DNA of 64,000 bases from Zonotrichia leucophrys gambelii (Eukaryota; Chordata; Aves; Passeriformes; Passerellidae), in assembly GCF_028769735.1 (NCBI RefSeq), contig NC_088178.1, forward strand, positions 4,964,001 through 5,028,000. The letters run 5' to 3'. The notes under the pieces were generated by a model, which saw nothing but the letters and a program-made list of their open reading frames with translations, made no database searches and was not told the origin of the DNA. Within the stretch, counting starts at the first letter, position 1. Each line of letters begins with the position of its first letter. A program made the translations under genes and the position numbers. Positions 1-12,705 of this stretch are shown in pieces.

Positions 1-3000
1 AACGCAGAAGGACAATCTTGGAATTCAGCTCACAAATTCTTAACCCTTCTGAAGTGCAAAATGTAATTTGTGAGCACAGGGAGAAGACATCAAAAATGAA
101 AGACTGATTATGATAGACCACTTTCAAATTTCCTAATGTACCTTTCTCCAGACTCTGCTAGGTACTTCTCATCAGCCTAAGGCAAAAAATAAAATACAGT
201 CCTTATAAAGGTGATGAAAGATACTAGCAAATGGGAATAGAAATGAAGCAAAATAGTGCATAACATTCCAAATGTGTTTTGTTGAATTCTTCTCCCAACT
301 GAGAAGAAATAGCAAGACTAACAAATGGAGTTCTTAAAACACACTATAATCATCCAGTTTATAAAATAGGGGATTATTCCTCCTGTTTTGTACATGCTAC
401 ACAGTTTACCATTCATTCATGGGGGAAACTGCAGGAAGAATATCTTCTTAAAATCTTTAAAAAAAGAAACTTCCAAAGAAATTTTCAGAAATTTCCTAAA
501 GATCATACTTATCATACTTAGTGTGCACTCAAATTTCCAAAATGTTGAAAAAATGTTTAATTATAATCTTCCAAAGAAGCAGGCAGTTGTGGTTTAGGCA
601 AAAAGGGGGAGTAAGACAGCCAAATGTAACAGAATTCTTGTTAAAATTAGTAGAAAGTTGGTCAAAATTGCACTTTTGACAATATTTTGTGAAGACGAAA
701 TTTGACACCATGCTTAAGCTCACTGAAAAGCCTTTTCCCAGTGACCCTTATAGCTATTGATGTAAAAAAACCTAGCATGAGATGAAAGGGACAACACCTG
801 AGAAGCATGTGATAATTCTTTGTTTTGTGTGAGATTCCTATTTGTGTGTTTTCTTAGCCTTTACTCAAATATTGAACATGGAATGATCCATCCCAAATAA
901 CCATAAAAATTAAGTTATATACCATGTAAGGCATTTCACTTAAATTCCTGGAATCTATTTTTCTTTTTATTATCTATGCTTAAAAATAAGAGCTTATGGC
1001 ATGTAAAACTCTAAGACACACTACAAGATTAACATTTTAAATTCTTGATGAAATGCAAAGGAAATACTAAAACTATCACAGTTATACTTATGTAATATAT
1101 ATACTTATATATATTCTTATACTATACTTATTATTAATTCTATACTTATATATACTACATCACAGGCATACTTAACTTGAAAAAGTATTTAAAATGAACA
1201 TTTTCTCTTTGGAAGTCAAACCAGAGGATGCTAATAGTCAGGAATGGCTAACTGCATCATATCTCTGATGACAATAATAATAAGTGTTTATGAACTGGGC
1301 GCCTTCAGATGGAGAAGAGAAGAAAAACCTTTCCCACTAGTGGAAAAGAAGGCAAACATATGACAAGCAAAAGAAAAAGGTTAAATATTGCAGGGTGAAA
1401 ATACTTTTATGGATTTGAAAGCTATCCTGTATCTCTCACCTTTTCAAAGCTTTTCTGGGAAAACACTGTCATGCTATACAGAAGGCACCTATTAAGATGC
1501 TTTGTCATGTAATCCTCATTTTATTTTATCCCTGTCTTGTCCTGATTCCTTCAGCAAGTTGAAAGAGCCTTGGATACTTTCTATACTTTCTTAGAGACCT
1601 CTTTCCTTGAGAAATATCCAAAAGATTTTTTTACTATGTTGGAATTAGTCAATAAGAGAGATAAACTGTAAGTCACAAAAGCACGGCACTCATCTAAATC
1701 AGTTTTTAGGAATCTTTTGAATTACCTTGTCCTGAAAAACTTTTGAGGCTTGCAACAGAATGCTCCCATCCCTTCATTTATTAGTGTTACCCACTGTAGC
1801 AGGAGAATAGTCTCCTTTTTATTATCCACTGTCAGCCTGAAATCCCATCAATAATAAACTCTCAGCCACATTTTGCCCCCTCATACAGAGACACAGGCTT
1901 TGATCCATTCCTCTGCACTCACACCAAGTCAATTTAAATACCATTTGCACACAGTTGTCCTCCTTTGTTGATTTAGTCCTGGAAAAAGAGAAAGGGGCAG
2001 TAGGCTACATAATGAAAATCTGACTTAACTTTTATCAAAATACAATTTCTTCCCACTACTACATACATTTATTACATCTCTGTAACAGGACAGCTAGAGA
2101 GGAAACATGCAAAATTATGTTGCTGAAGATATAAAAAATGCTCATCATTATGGATTGCAGGCAGAATTTCTGTCTATATCAAAAGAAACAGGCTTTGGAT
2201 AGATACTTACTTCAAAAAAAGCCTGTAAAATTCTGGAGCCTCACAGTTTGCAAGACACCAATGAATATTTAATGTCATGTGGAGTAAGTGCCTGTTTCTG
2301 GCAGTGCTTTCTTATTTATACCTCAGTGTACCTGTGCCTTGAACAAGTAGACATGCAGCTCCATGAGACTTTGACGTTACTAATTCTGTTAAAAAATGAA
2401 TAGTATAGCAATATAAATACACTATATATATTAGAAATGAGAGAAATGTGTCAGTGAAGAAAAAGCTAATTACAATTCCTTAAAAGTTCAGTTTCATTTC
2501 CTACATAGGGAAGACTGAGGGGATTTTTAAGAAGTGGAAAAAGTAATTTTTAAAAAAAGGAAAAAAATGCTTTAAAATTGAGGTTAATGACCAGCTAATG
2601 TAAAGAATTAATAAAAATAAGTAAGGAAAACAAAAGCATAAGTCTTGAAACAGAAAATCAGAAATACACACCATCAAATTGATTTGCAGTCTATGGAGCA
2701 TTGAGCAATATACATAAAACAAAATAAACAATATATATAAAATCAATGTTTCCTGCTCTTACTTATTACATTCTCATAATTTTCTTAAATTCTTGGCAGA
2801 AGCCAGGGAAGTATTGCCTTCTGTGTTTGGTGTCATGGCCAGTTTGAATCTCACTCAGTGCAGAGGGACAACTCCTGCAATGGAATGCATTTGATGATAC
2901 ATATGAAAATATCTTAACATGGAGCATTATTGGTCATCCATGTTCCATGTTGTGTTGATATTTATACTCACACAAATGAGTTGCATGATAAAACTTTATG

Positions 3001-6000
3001 CCTCCTATCTAATGGAATGGATTGGAGGCATAAAGATACTTTATAGAAATAGGAATAGAAATATATAGAATATACAGAAAGATATAGGAATAGTTTATAA
3101 GAAATAAGTGAATAATTATATTTGTTATTCCAACATTACAAAACCATTCTAGGACATAAATAATTAATAAAGTGCAGATAGATTAGAACCGGTGGAAATA
3201 CATTTTGTTCAAGATTTAAAGTTGTATAAAGTAAATGCTTTTTAATAGCAAGGGTCAAGGAATTTTCTACCTACTCAAATGTACAAATCTACCTATTCAA
3301 ATGTACAAATAACATAATCTTAAATTTTTTGGCATATTTATCCACACAGCTTACAGTTTTGGAAAAAAATCGCATGGATTAAAACACTTTAAGACTCCTA
3401 AAGTAATGATGATTAAAGTAATTGGCCATTCTCAGGAGGGTGATAATTCATTTCTAAGGGGCCACATTGCAGCTTTTCCATGTGTCAGTCTCGAGTATAC
3501 AGAGTCTAGTAAACATATCAACTAAATATTGTGATAGAGGAACAACATCTGTATGAGTTAAAGAGGAAATAAATTATTTTTGTCAGGTTTTGAAGACAAA
3601 CAGCAGTTGTATGCACAGCCTAAGGTAATATTTGGTACAGATGTGAGAATTATCTAAGTATTGCAACAATAAAAGCCAAAATAAAAAGTGATAGATTCTA
3701 TTAATCCCAGCAAAGAAAGTACAGACATCCTGTTGAGGAACTATGTTGGTTTCTCAAAAGCTCATAAAGGCTAATGATATTGAAATCTACAAAGATTATT
3801 TTCCTTTCTAGGTGTAGCTGGTGCTTATTTCTTTTGACATTTCTTCCAAGAAAAATTAAACTATGACTTTTAGAGTGGGTCAAAATTGGACTTGTGTTGT
3901 TAGAAGATTAACTAACTGTTCTACTATGACCGTGCTAGGAGTAATTCTAATTATCTGCTGGAATACATGGCACTGGACTTGCAATTCCTTAATAGCAAAT
4001 GTCATTTCCTTTCTTTTTTTTAAAATACTGAATAATCAGGTAGTAAGGGCACACAAAATGGAAAGTAAAGGTTACTACAGGAAAATCTGCTCAGTGAAGT
4101 TTCAGCTAACAGTTCAGTTGCCCTTTTCTAGCTAATTGGGGAGATTGTTTGAAAGAGTAATTGTTGATTTTACGACCAGAATAGACTAGGAACGGACTTC
4201 AAGGTGGATTAATATCTACAAAATTATTTCTGAGCTTACTGTTTTTCACAGATGAGCTTCATGGATCAATCTGCCACTTTTTTTTTTTTGAAATGCTACA
4301 TTACATTTCAGAGAGGGGACTCTCTACTTTTCAAAACCACAGCATCTTTCTGTATGTGTCAGGTGCTCAGGTTGCCTAGAGATCTCAAAAATATTTAGAA
4401 ATTTTTTCCCCCAAGAATTGATTATTCCAGGGGAGTAAAAATTTTTCTGATGCCACTAGAATTTCCAGCTCAACACAAAGAGGATCCTTCATCAGAAGCA
4501 AGGATAGATTTCATAACTTTTTTCTCATGTTCAACTCAATTGTGGATCTTGCAGTTCTTCCTGTTCATAATCCAGCCTTTCAACACAAAACCTGGTGACC
4601 CCAATTAAAACACAAATCTGAATAACAGAACTCATTCTTAGAGGGGAGATGGGGAGCTGAGGACACCCTGAGAAAACAGAACAAATCTAAAATAAAACAG
4701 TTGAGCTGTATTACAAAACAAGTTTCAGTAGCTGTGACTCTTCAACCCATGTTACAAGTGAGGTCCTTGTAAACACTTGACTACAAACCATCTTGCACTG
4801 TGACCTTCCCCAAAGGCACAAGGACATGAAAAATGCACTCTTTGTGAAGGTCAGGGCAATGAATGGTGTCAGAGAGGCTGAGGATGCATCTGTTAAAGAT
4901 ACAACTATCAGCTGGTTCTGGGTAGCTATATCCAGTTATCTTCTGGAAGAAGTAAATCAGAGATACTATCCCAACTAATGAGAGAAGAAATGTAAGAGAG
5001 CCTAAGGTGGTGTCCTGATGAGCTGAAAGATATTTTAACTTATTTTTCAGTTTTATTGTTTTTAACTTGTATGAACCTCAGAGCCTGAGATCACTGAGTA
5101 ATTAGCTTCCAAGTCACAACTTAGAAATCAAATGCACTGCAGGGTATACAAGAATCTGAGTCTTGGGCTAGAATGCCACAGAAACCATTTACCAGCTAGG
5201 GAAAGAGTTAAGAATTCAGAATAAATCTTTGATTTAGAAAATCTACAAATAAAAACTTCCAGTTTCTTAGAAAATACCCCCCCTCCACTTTATTTCTTTT
5301 ACTTCCCTAAGAGAGCTCTTATGAATTTCTATTTATTATATGTGAAAATTTTGTTTGCCATATGAAGGATAAGGAGGAAAAGTGATAAAACAATAAAATA
5401 ACATTAATGATGAAACCTGAAATTCTTCCATTTGCCTTTGAAGTCTGCCAGTATTGTTTTGTGTCTGCTATAAGAATGAAGATAAACTCAGTTGTGGAAA
5501 GAAAGAACTGAGCTTTTTAATCTTCTTATACTGATAATTGCAAGGTGTGATAGTTCTTTATACTTTGTGCTTTCATAGCTTTCATATGACAAGGGCCTCA
5601 ATATATTAGTTTAAACACATTCTGTTATTTTTAGAGATGGCTTTTTTCACTTTTCCTTGTATTTTACTGATCATCATAATTGGGACAAGAGAGAAATATC
5701 TGAGACAGTTTCAGTTTTTCTTCCTTGATCTAAGAAGCCAAATGGGGACTGAGTGCATATTTCACAAGCCAAACCTGCCATGTCTTGGAAGGTGATTTTG
5801 GTTTCCCTTTGGTTTTCTGCACCCCCATTGTGGTGGGTGAAGATTTGGGTGAACATTTTGCTTTGCACTGAGAGCTGGTGGCTGAGAAAAAGCTATTGCA
5901 GAGAGCGGAATAGGGACCAAAGCACACAGCTTGTAATCTTGTGGATTTAACATACTTATGTCCTGTTTGTTATTTTATGGGAATATACTCAGACCCGCTT

Positions 6001-6165
6001 TTCTCTTTTTTTACCTTCCCCATAATACATTTCCATGTAAAACAAGAATTCCATAGTAAGGATTTCAGGGTTTGCTTATTTAAATTCAAGCTGTATAGAG
6101 GTGTTCAGACCACTTGTAACACTCATCACAGTTCACAGAACTATCTTTCAAGGGACATCCAGCAA
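1..6165. other. Non-coding AT-rich stretch, no gene identified
   Basis: All six frames are broken by frequent stops and the open frames present are under 100 codons with no recognisable domain. An AT-rich tract rich in TATA-type steps lies near 1090-1160, and a 22-bp tandem duplication lies at 3267-3310. A cluster of overlapping short open frames at 5674-5953 has no recognisable product and is probably chance. No CR1 tail or LTR edge was recognised. Diverged repeats could be missed without a library search. Confidence 0.6.
3267..3310. repeat. 22-bp tandem duplication, two copies
   Basis: Units 3267-3288 and 3289-3310 are identical except for one C/T difference near the middle (CTACCTACTC versus CTACCTATTC). 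This is a simple local duplication, likely from replication slippage. Confidence 0.85.
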
Positions 6166-6604
6166 TGCCTCAGGTTTCAGCTTGTCTATTTTTCAGATTC
6201 TCAGCTGCTTTAGTGTCTAATTCTGAGTTTCATATGAGGGGATGGTGAGCTCTGTGCACAGAGCAGGGAGACAAAAATTCCTTCTCCAAGGACAAATGAT
6301 CCAAATCTGGGGCCCAAGAGCACAAACAACGTGGGCTGAAGAGAGAAAAACAAGAAGGAAGGGACTGCATGGGCTAAAGCTGGAATTGGACAATTAAATC
6401 CAATATTGAAAAGGACCAGAACTGATAAAAGTGACAGACTCCGTGACCGGTCATGCATTTTGTGACCATTTTGGTTCATCTTGGGTGCAGCCCTGGCTGG
6501 GCTCTTGTGCTGCCCAAGGTGGATCCACTGAGCCCTTTTAATAAATCCCCACTTTATTCTTTAACTCTGTCCAGCCTCTGTTCCAGATCAACCTTCACAA
6601 GGCA
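6166..6604 (+). mobile_element. LTR of endogenous retrovirus, family A, copy 1
   Basis: The stretch starts with TGCCTCAGGTTT and aligns by eye along nearly its whole length with 45182-45989, after removal of the younger insert in that copy. It has LTR-like parts in order: a TATA-like GATAAAA at 6424-6430, then AATAAA at 6540-6545, about 115 bp downstream. That spacing fits U3-R-U5 on the plus strand. The 5' edge is set by where similarity to copy 2 begins. The 3' edge is uncertain because the copies diverge after the shared CAGCCTCTGTTC motif. No clean target-site duplication was found and no internal retroviral sequence flanks it, so it is a solo or truncated LTR. Family assignment beyond 'avian LTR' needs a repeat library. 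Confidence 0.72.
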
Positions 6605-7737
6605 TCACAAACACCATCACAGAGTTTACTGCAACTAGTGACTTCCTCAACAATATTTATTTGAATACCAGCCTAATAAAATTGAAGATAACAAAATTGC
6701 AAATGGAAGAGAAGTCTTGAAAATGTGAAATGTTTTCCTGAGCAGTAAAGCCTTTTTCTGAAATGCATAAACAATGAAATGGCCATCACCCAGATTAAAA
6801 ATAAACGCATATCTGCAGGGTTTTCCTGACATTTCACACATTTTATGTACTACTCTCCAGCCTCAGGAAACAAAAGAATCAAGAAAACTCTCAGTGAAAA
6901 ATATTCCTCAGTTAGGACTTCATTGTGTATGCAGAAATTGTACTATATTTAAGTATTTCTCCTCCTAAGTAGTAAGAAGAAAGAGGAAGTTATCATTCTG
7001 GAGCAGGAATTATATGGGATGTGATGCACTAAATCTAATTGAGCATCAACTAAACACAACTGAATATCAATTTTGCAGAAGGCACTCTCCAGTACTTTAA
7101 AACTTTTAGTAAAGTTGGGTGAAAAAGTAGTTAAAAGATGGAGAGGAAAAAGTAAAGTTAAATTTTGTGAGATCAAGAACTGTAACTATCCAAGGACTTG
7201 GAGACAGGGATTCAGCCTTGTTTCTTGTGCACCAGAGTGAACATTAATGGCAGAATTCTTTGTGAACTTTCATCTTCATCTACTCCTTTTCATATTTTAT
7301 TTGTCATGGGAGAAACCAATAGACATTGAAATCATAGTACCTTGGTTTTTCTTCAATGTTCTTACCAAACCTGGGCGTGGGAATTGAGTGAAACTAACTT
7401 TGTTGACTAAATTAAGGGAAACAGTTCATGCCCTCAAGGGGCATGACAGAGATTATAATAATTAATTAATAGAGATTAATAGAGATTGTCATAAATTTAG
7501 AATACTGAGCAACCACAAATTCAACAAGTAAAAGTGGCAGATTTGGCACTTGGGGTGATGGAGTCCTGGATGTACATCCAGACCTGCTGGCTTGGGGCAC
7601 GGCCCACCTCTCTAGAACATCTGTTACTGTATTTAACCATTCCTGCTGTAAAGAAATACTTCCTAAAATCAAACTGGGACTGGGAAACCTGGACATCATC
7701 CATTTAAGGTACATGAACTTTTAAGGACAGGGTGCAA
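6605..7737. other. Non-coding stretch, nothing identified
   Basis: The sequence between the family A LTR and a CR1 fragment shows only short open frames with no recognisable product. The part just before 7738 (about 7550-7700) is somewhat more GC-rich and could be diverged repeat, but I could not align it with confidence. Confidence 0.5.
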
Positions 7738-7865
7738 AGGTGGAGCCAGGCTCTTTTCAGTGACGTCCAGGGAAAGGACAAAGGCAATGGGCACACACAA
7801 ACACAGGTTATTCTGTCAAACATCAGGAACACAGAAACCTGGTTTTACTGTGTTTTACAAACATT
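7738..7865 (+). mobile_element. CR1 LINE fragment (near 3' end of ORF2)
   Basis: The words GGAGCCAGGCTCTTTTCAGTG and GACAAAGGCAATGGGCACA, followed by an AACACAGG...CATCAGGAACAC stretch, match the CR1 segment just upstream of its 3' untranslated tail as I know it from avian genomes, in the plus orientation. The copy is broken at both ends and has no terminal octamer repeats. It is a dead fragment; short open frames crossing it have no function I can support. Confidence 0.7.
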
Positions 7866-10800
7866 CTGATTCTGTTTTGTTCTTGCATGGGCTAATGTCA
7901 CCAAATTACTCTTTCATTGATACCTTCCTGGACCCATCTTGATGTTTCCAAACTTGTCTAAAACTCTGTAAGATAAAACTATGAATTCTCTGAAATTTCC
8001 TAGTTCCTGCAGTGCTTCTGTCAAGCCCTTAAACTGAACTGCAAGAGCTATGTCTTGTCTTAGTTCATCTAAGGATTTGACATGTTAAATGATTGCATTG
8101 AAATTTCAGGAAGTTTTGTTATCATAATTCTTGCACTACCTCCTAAACTCATGAATTTCACTTCTTCTAGGGGAGTGGAAAATAAAGATGGACAAGTTTT
8201 ATGAGCAAGCTTCTATCTTGGGATGTAAATAATTGAATGAATAGCATAGGAAATGAAATAGTTTCCATTATGTATGAATGATTGGTTCTCCAACAGACAT
8301 TCTAATTTAATGCATGCATGTCTATAATATGACTGAATACTGAAAATTTAAATTCAAACATTTTGCCAGGAGGTTCACTCAGATGGTGTTTCTTAAAGGA
8401 CAATAGATGAAGTAAGGAAAAAGCAACATGTTAGATGATACTCTGCATAAGAAATTTCCAGAAATTATCTTCATTTTGAGTGTTCTGCCTCCCAGCTGTT
8501 CTTCAAATATGAAGCACCAGCCAAAATTACACTGAATAAATAATCCAATGTTTCTAAAGGGCTTTTCATTCCTTCCAGTTTCTTACAGGGTTCTGTGCTA
8601 GCACATCAGGCCATTATGCAGATTAAGAAGTACAGCATGGAAGAGGAGGTTCCACACAAATTTGTTTTTGTCAGGTTTTTTCTGTTTCTGAAGTGTCACT
8701 TGTAGATAATTATTTATATAGGTGTTGTGTGCAGGATGTGATGCTTCTCCCAGATGTCATCTGCAGAGTTGAATATCCTGTAGCTCTCAAAACTTACACT
8801 TCCAGAATGAACCTCAACTTTTTTGGGAAGTTGCTTAAACACTCAGGAGAATAATCTCATTTTCATATTATCACTTGAAAACATTTAAGCTAAGACTTAT
8901 TTGCCTGCTCTCTACAAAATGAGAGTTTGTTCCACAAGTTCTTAATACAGGAAAGTCAAGTAAAAGTTCAGAAAATGCTTGCTATTTCACAGTAAGGTAT
9001 AATATTATTTCTTCTAAGAGATTTTGGGCACTATCTTTTCCTGAAGCACAGTCAAGAGTTTTTTCCAAGAGCATTTAGTTTCTAGGGTGGAATTTCCTGT
9101 TGGAAGTAGAAAGACAAGCATGCTCCTGTGTCAGCAATGGTGCTGTAAACAGCACTCACCTGATCTGTGACAGGTGATGACACCTGACTCCCTACCCAAA
9201 TTTAGACTGAGCAAGGATTTTTATGCATGTGGCATAAAAAACTTCATTCTTGAACTTCATGGCCTTACAGGCTTTTTCCAACTTTAAGTATTTCTGAATG
9301 ATGCTAAGTCTTGATGAGGGTGTCGCCCGTGGCTCAGTATGTATGGTAGAGTACATATATTCATTTTCCAATTTCTCTGGGGGCTTTTTAAAAATTTTGT
9401 TGCTTTATCAATCTTTGAGAAGTCTTGGAAATTTTTTGTATTCAAAATAGGATTAAGAACTGGCATTTTTTATACTATGGCTCCAGTCAAGAAGCAAGTG
9501 GAGATTACAGATATTCAGGTCAGCGGATTTAAAATAGTGCAGCACAAACAAAAGTGTTTAGATGGAAGACAGCAGCTTGTAGAAACTTGAAATACACTTT
9601 AGCAGATAGAATATGCATTATTTGCACAGAGAGGGCACTCACACAACCTCTGTCAGAAATCTTGAGCACTGTTGATAAGATGTTGGAGGCGTAATTTCAG
9701 TCAAAGAAACTACCAGATGTTAATTCTATTTAAAAGCACTTAAAATAAGCATGCAGGGGAGACTTACACCCCCAGACCGACCAGCTATAGCCAAAATTTC
9801 TTCTTCAACACAGAAATAGTCCACAACCACATTCTAAAAGATATCACAGTATCTGGGAAGAGCAACGGCAACCTGAGACACATGGATTGCAGGCCTGAGC
9901 ACACAGTTTTTCTCTCCTGCAAATAAATCTCCACATTCGTGGGAGGAAGAAAGAACACACCAGCTTTTATTCTGTGTTAGCAATACCTTATCAAATTCAA
10001 CCACGGTCATCACCTTTTTCCCTCTGAGGTATTTGTTAAGTGAAGAACTGTAGTATCAGAAAACAAGTAGAATTAGTTTCCAGGAAAGTGAAGTACTAAG
10101 TAGGGCTTCTTGGAGTGCAACAGCAAAACTGAATTCTCTTTGAAACATTTAGGTTACTAAGGCAGAAAATGAGGCACCTTTGATCACTCTTTACAACTTA
10201 ACTATAATAAAACAGAATTGAACATTACACAGTCTGCTTCCACTGTTAAGAAAAGAAAATCAGGGAAAATTATGAAAAAAAAAATCCTATCGCTGTGGGG
10301 AAAAAAAAAATTGTAAAAGGGGAAAAAAATAATGTAACTTGGTAAGGGACATTGAACATTATATGGAAATGGCAGACATTGTCGAATTGCCATAATTCTG
10401 AGAAATATGAAGTATTGATCCAAATACTGGGTTAGGAATTATTATTATTCTCTTTCCCTCATGCCCAGCATTCAGAGGTGAATGGGGATGTGAAGTAACT
10501 GGCTGAATAATGAAAGGAGCAGGAGGAAACAGTCTGTGCAAAACACCCTTTTCATATTGATGCTGGAAAGCATGCAGGCATAATTCCCACAAAATACTCA
10601 AACACAGGACACCAAGGTCACCAAGTAACAACTCTGAAAGCAACTCTGTCTTCACAGCTGAAGTTTTTAAGCTGGGAAAAACATCAATTACAGATATTTA
10701 TTTTGAATTCTCTCTCAATATGTGTCAGGGGCTGTATGGCCTCTCTGAGGGCTGCTGCATTATTCACTTCTTGCTATGTTGTTAGGGAAGAGGCAACACA

Positions 10801-12383
10801 GATAACAATACAATATTCTAAAATAATCCTCAGCAAGATCACATTTCTGGGGAATAATGTTTCTGCCAAAAAGGAATTTAATGAGGTGACAGATTGCACA
10901 GGATAATCTCCAGCCTTCCTGGCCAAGAAAACAGAAATAATTCTCCAGGTGACCAAAAAATACTTTCAACCAGGAGCTAAAACAAGGTAGAGAATCTCAA
11001 CTTCTACAGAACTCCTTGGAAGGGTCTGAAATCTACAATTTGCATTGCCACTGTCATTTCCAAAAGCATGACTTCCCTGCATTTTGATAGGGATCACCAG
11101 CCATTTACAGATATGATGGGCACTCTGCCCCATCTCCAAGGTAGTTACATATATAAATGGTGAAGTATATATGACAAAATTGGTTATTTTTTAAATTTGA
11201 AACTGAACCATGACTGACACTGCTTATGGTCACCCAGAAAACTCTGCATTTGACTAAAATACCATCTGTAACTTATGAATTAGGTCACAGATGAAATTAG
11301 ATTGCAATTCCAGCTGTAACAGTACAGATATATAATTTTCACCATTATTGTAACAGGATCTAAACTAAATTACTGTGAGGAATCTTCCCAGAACACTTTC
11401 TGTAACTTCTGCCTCAAAGGTGACTAAAATTCTTTTTCACTTATGGAAGCCAAGTTGAGCAATTTAAATCTTACATGAGAAATTCACAGGCATTAAGCAA
11501 GAAAGGACAGCAATGAGGAGGACTTATAAACAGCTTTTTTTTCCTGTGAACTTAGTCCATACAAAACATTGTTTTCCTTTGACAGGTTTTTTTTTTATAT
11601 TAACTCACCGTGTCTTTAAGATGCAACAATCTCTTCATTAATTAATTGCCAGAAGGCTTCTTCTGTCCACTCTAAACCCTTTTGGTGCTCATTTCAGCTT
11701 CATGCTCCTTCTTCAAAAGCAGAAAGCTTTCAGCACCTTGTCTGACTTTATTTTCCAAAATTCCTGAACATTTAAAGCCCACCATCACAGTCAGTACTTT
11801 TGCCATCAAGTGCCAACTTCCCCATTTTCCATTGGGATTTCATGTCACTCACCAGCTTTCAGAAGGGTTTTGCAGAAGTCCACAATCAAAGGTACTGATT
11901 TAATACAACTTCATCATAAGGAGTGCTCTTTCTGCACCACTTTAGGGAAGCTGTCTGCAATTTTAGTGACTTCACAACAACATTCAAACCACATATTGGA
12001 TGGCTGTATGAAATTCATATATGTTGTTCTTATGCATTGTTTGCACTAAGCAATTTCAGACAGAAATAGGAAGCATTAATTTGATACAGAACAAGTAAGG
12101 CATTTCAATCAAAGAAACACACAATGCATTGAATGAGCATCACTGCTGTTTTTAATAGTTATTCTACAATATTCTGAAAAGGCAAAATAGCAATGGTTTT
12201 TTGAAGCTGAGATTTGACCAACCACTGCAAGGCAAAGCTATTTCAGCTCAGACGCACTGTTTATATTTACCAAAGAGTTATTCAAATAATTTGTTGTCTT
12301 CTTTTCGTACATGCTTTCTAGCATCTAATACAGCTTTGAGCAAGTGCACAGCAATTTCTGATGGTTGTTTTAGATGCAGGCAC
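7866..12383. other. Non-coding stretch, nothing identified
   Basis: Only short unrecognised open frames are present. An A-rich tract at about 10260-10335 consists of several A runs broken by G runs. No repeat tail, LTR edge or RNA gene was recognised. Confidence 0.5.
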
Positions 12384-12705
12384 AGAAGATGTTGTCATAT
12401 AGTGCAACAGTTCTATTGTCATTATATTGCAAGTTCCATATTGCTAGAGTTGCATACCTCCTTGATATTTCTTGCAGGCATCTCCTCCAGGCACTGACTC
12501 TCCCTCACCCTCACAGCAGCCAATTGACTCCAGTTCTCACCACTCCACTCTTTTATACCACAGTTCTTACTGGCTACAGGTGTGGTCTGTTAACATCAGG
12601 CCTGCTCCTAATCTTTAGTAATTGGCTCAGCTGCAACTCGTTGAGGGATAAGATTACATTCTATACCACCTTCATTTACCCATAGTGTATCCCACTACAA
12701 GAAGA
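12384..12705 (+). mobile_element. Solo LTR, family B copy 1, with perfect 6-bp target-site duplication
   Basis: The LTR occupies 12390-12699 (310 bp), starting TGTTGTC and ending CTACA, with the canonical TG...CA ends. The identical hexamer AGAAGA lies directly outside both ends (12384-12389 and 12700-12705). A 6-bp duplication is the usual footprint of class II (ERVK/ERV2-like) retroviral integrase, so this is a solo LTR left by recombination of a complete provirus. A TTTATA box-like motif lies around 12552. A second copy at 30795-31106 is similar throughout. Orientation is inferred from the TATA-like motif and is less certain than the edges. Short open frames crossing it are incidental. Confidence 0.88.
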
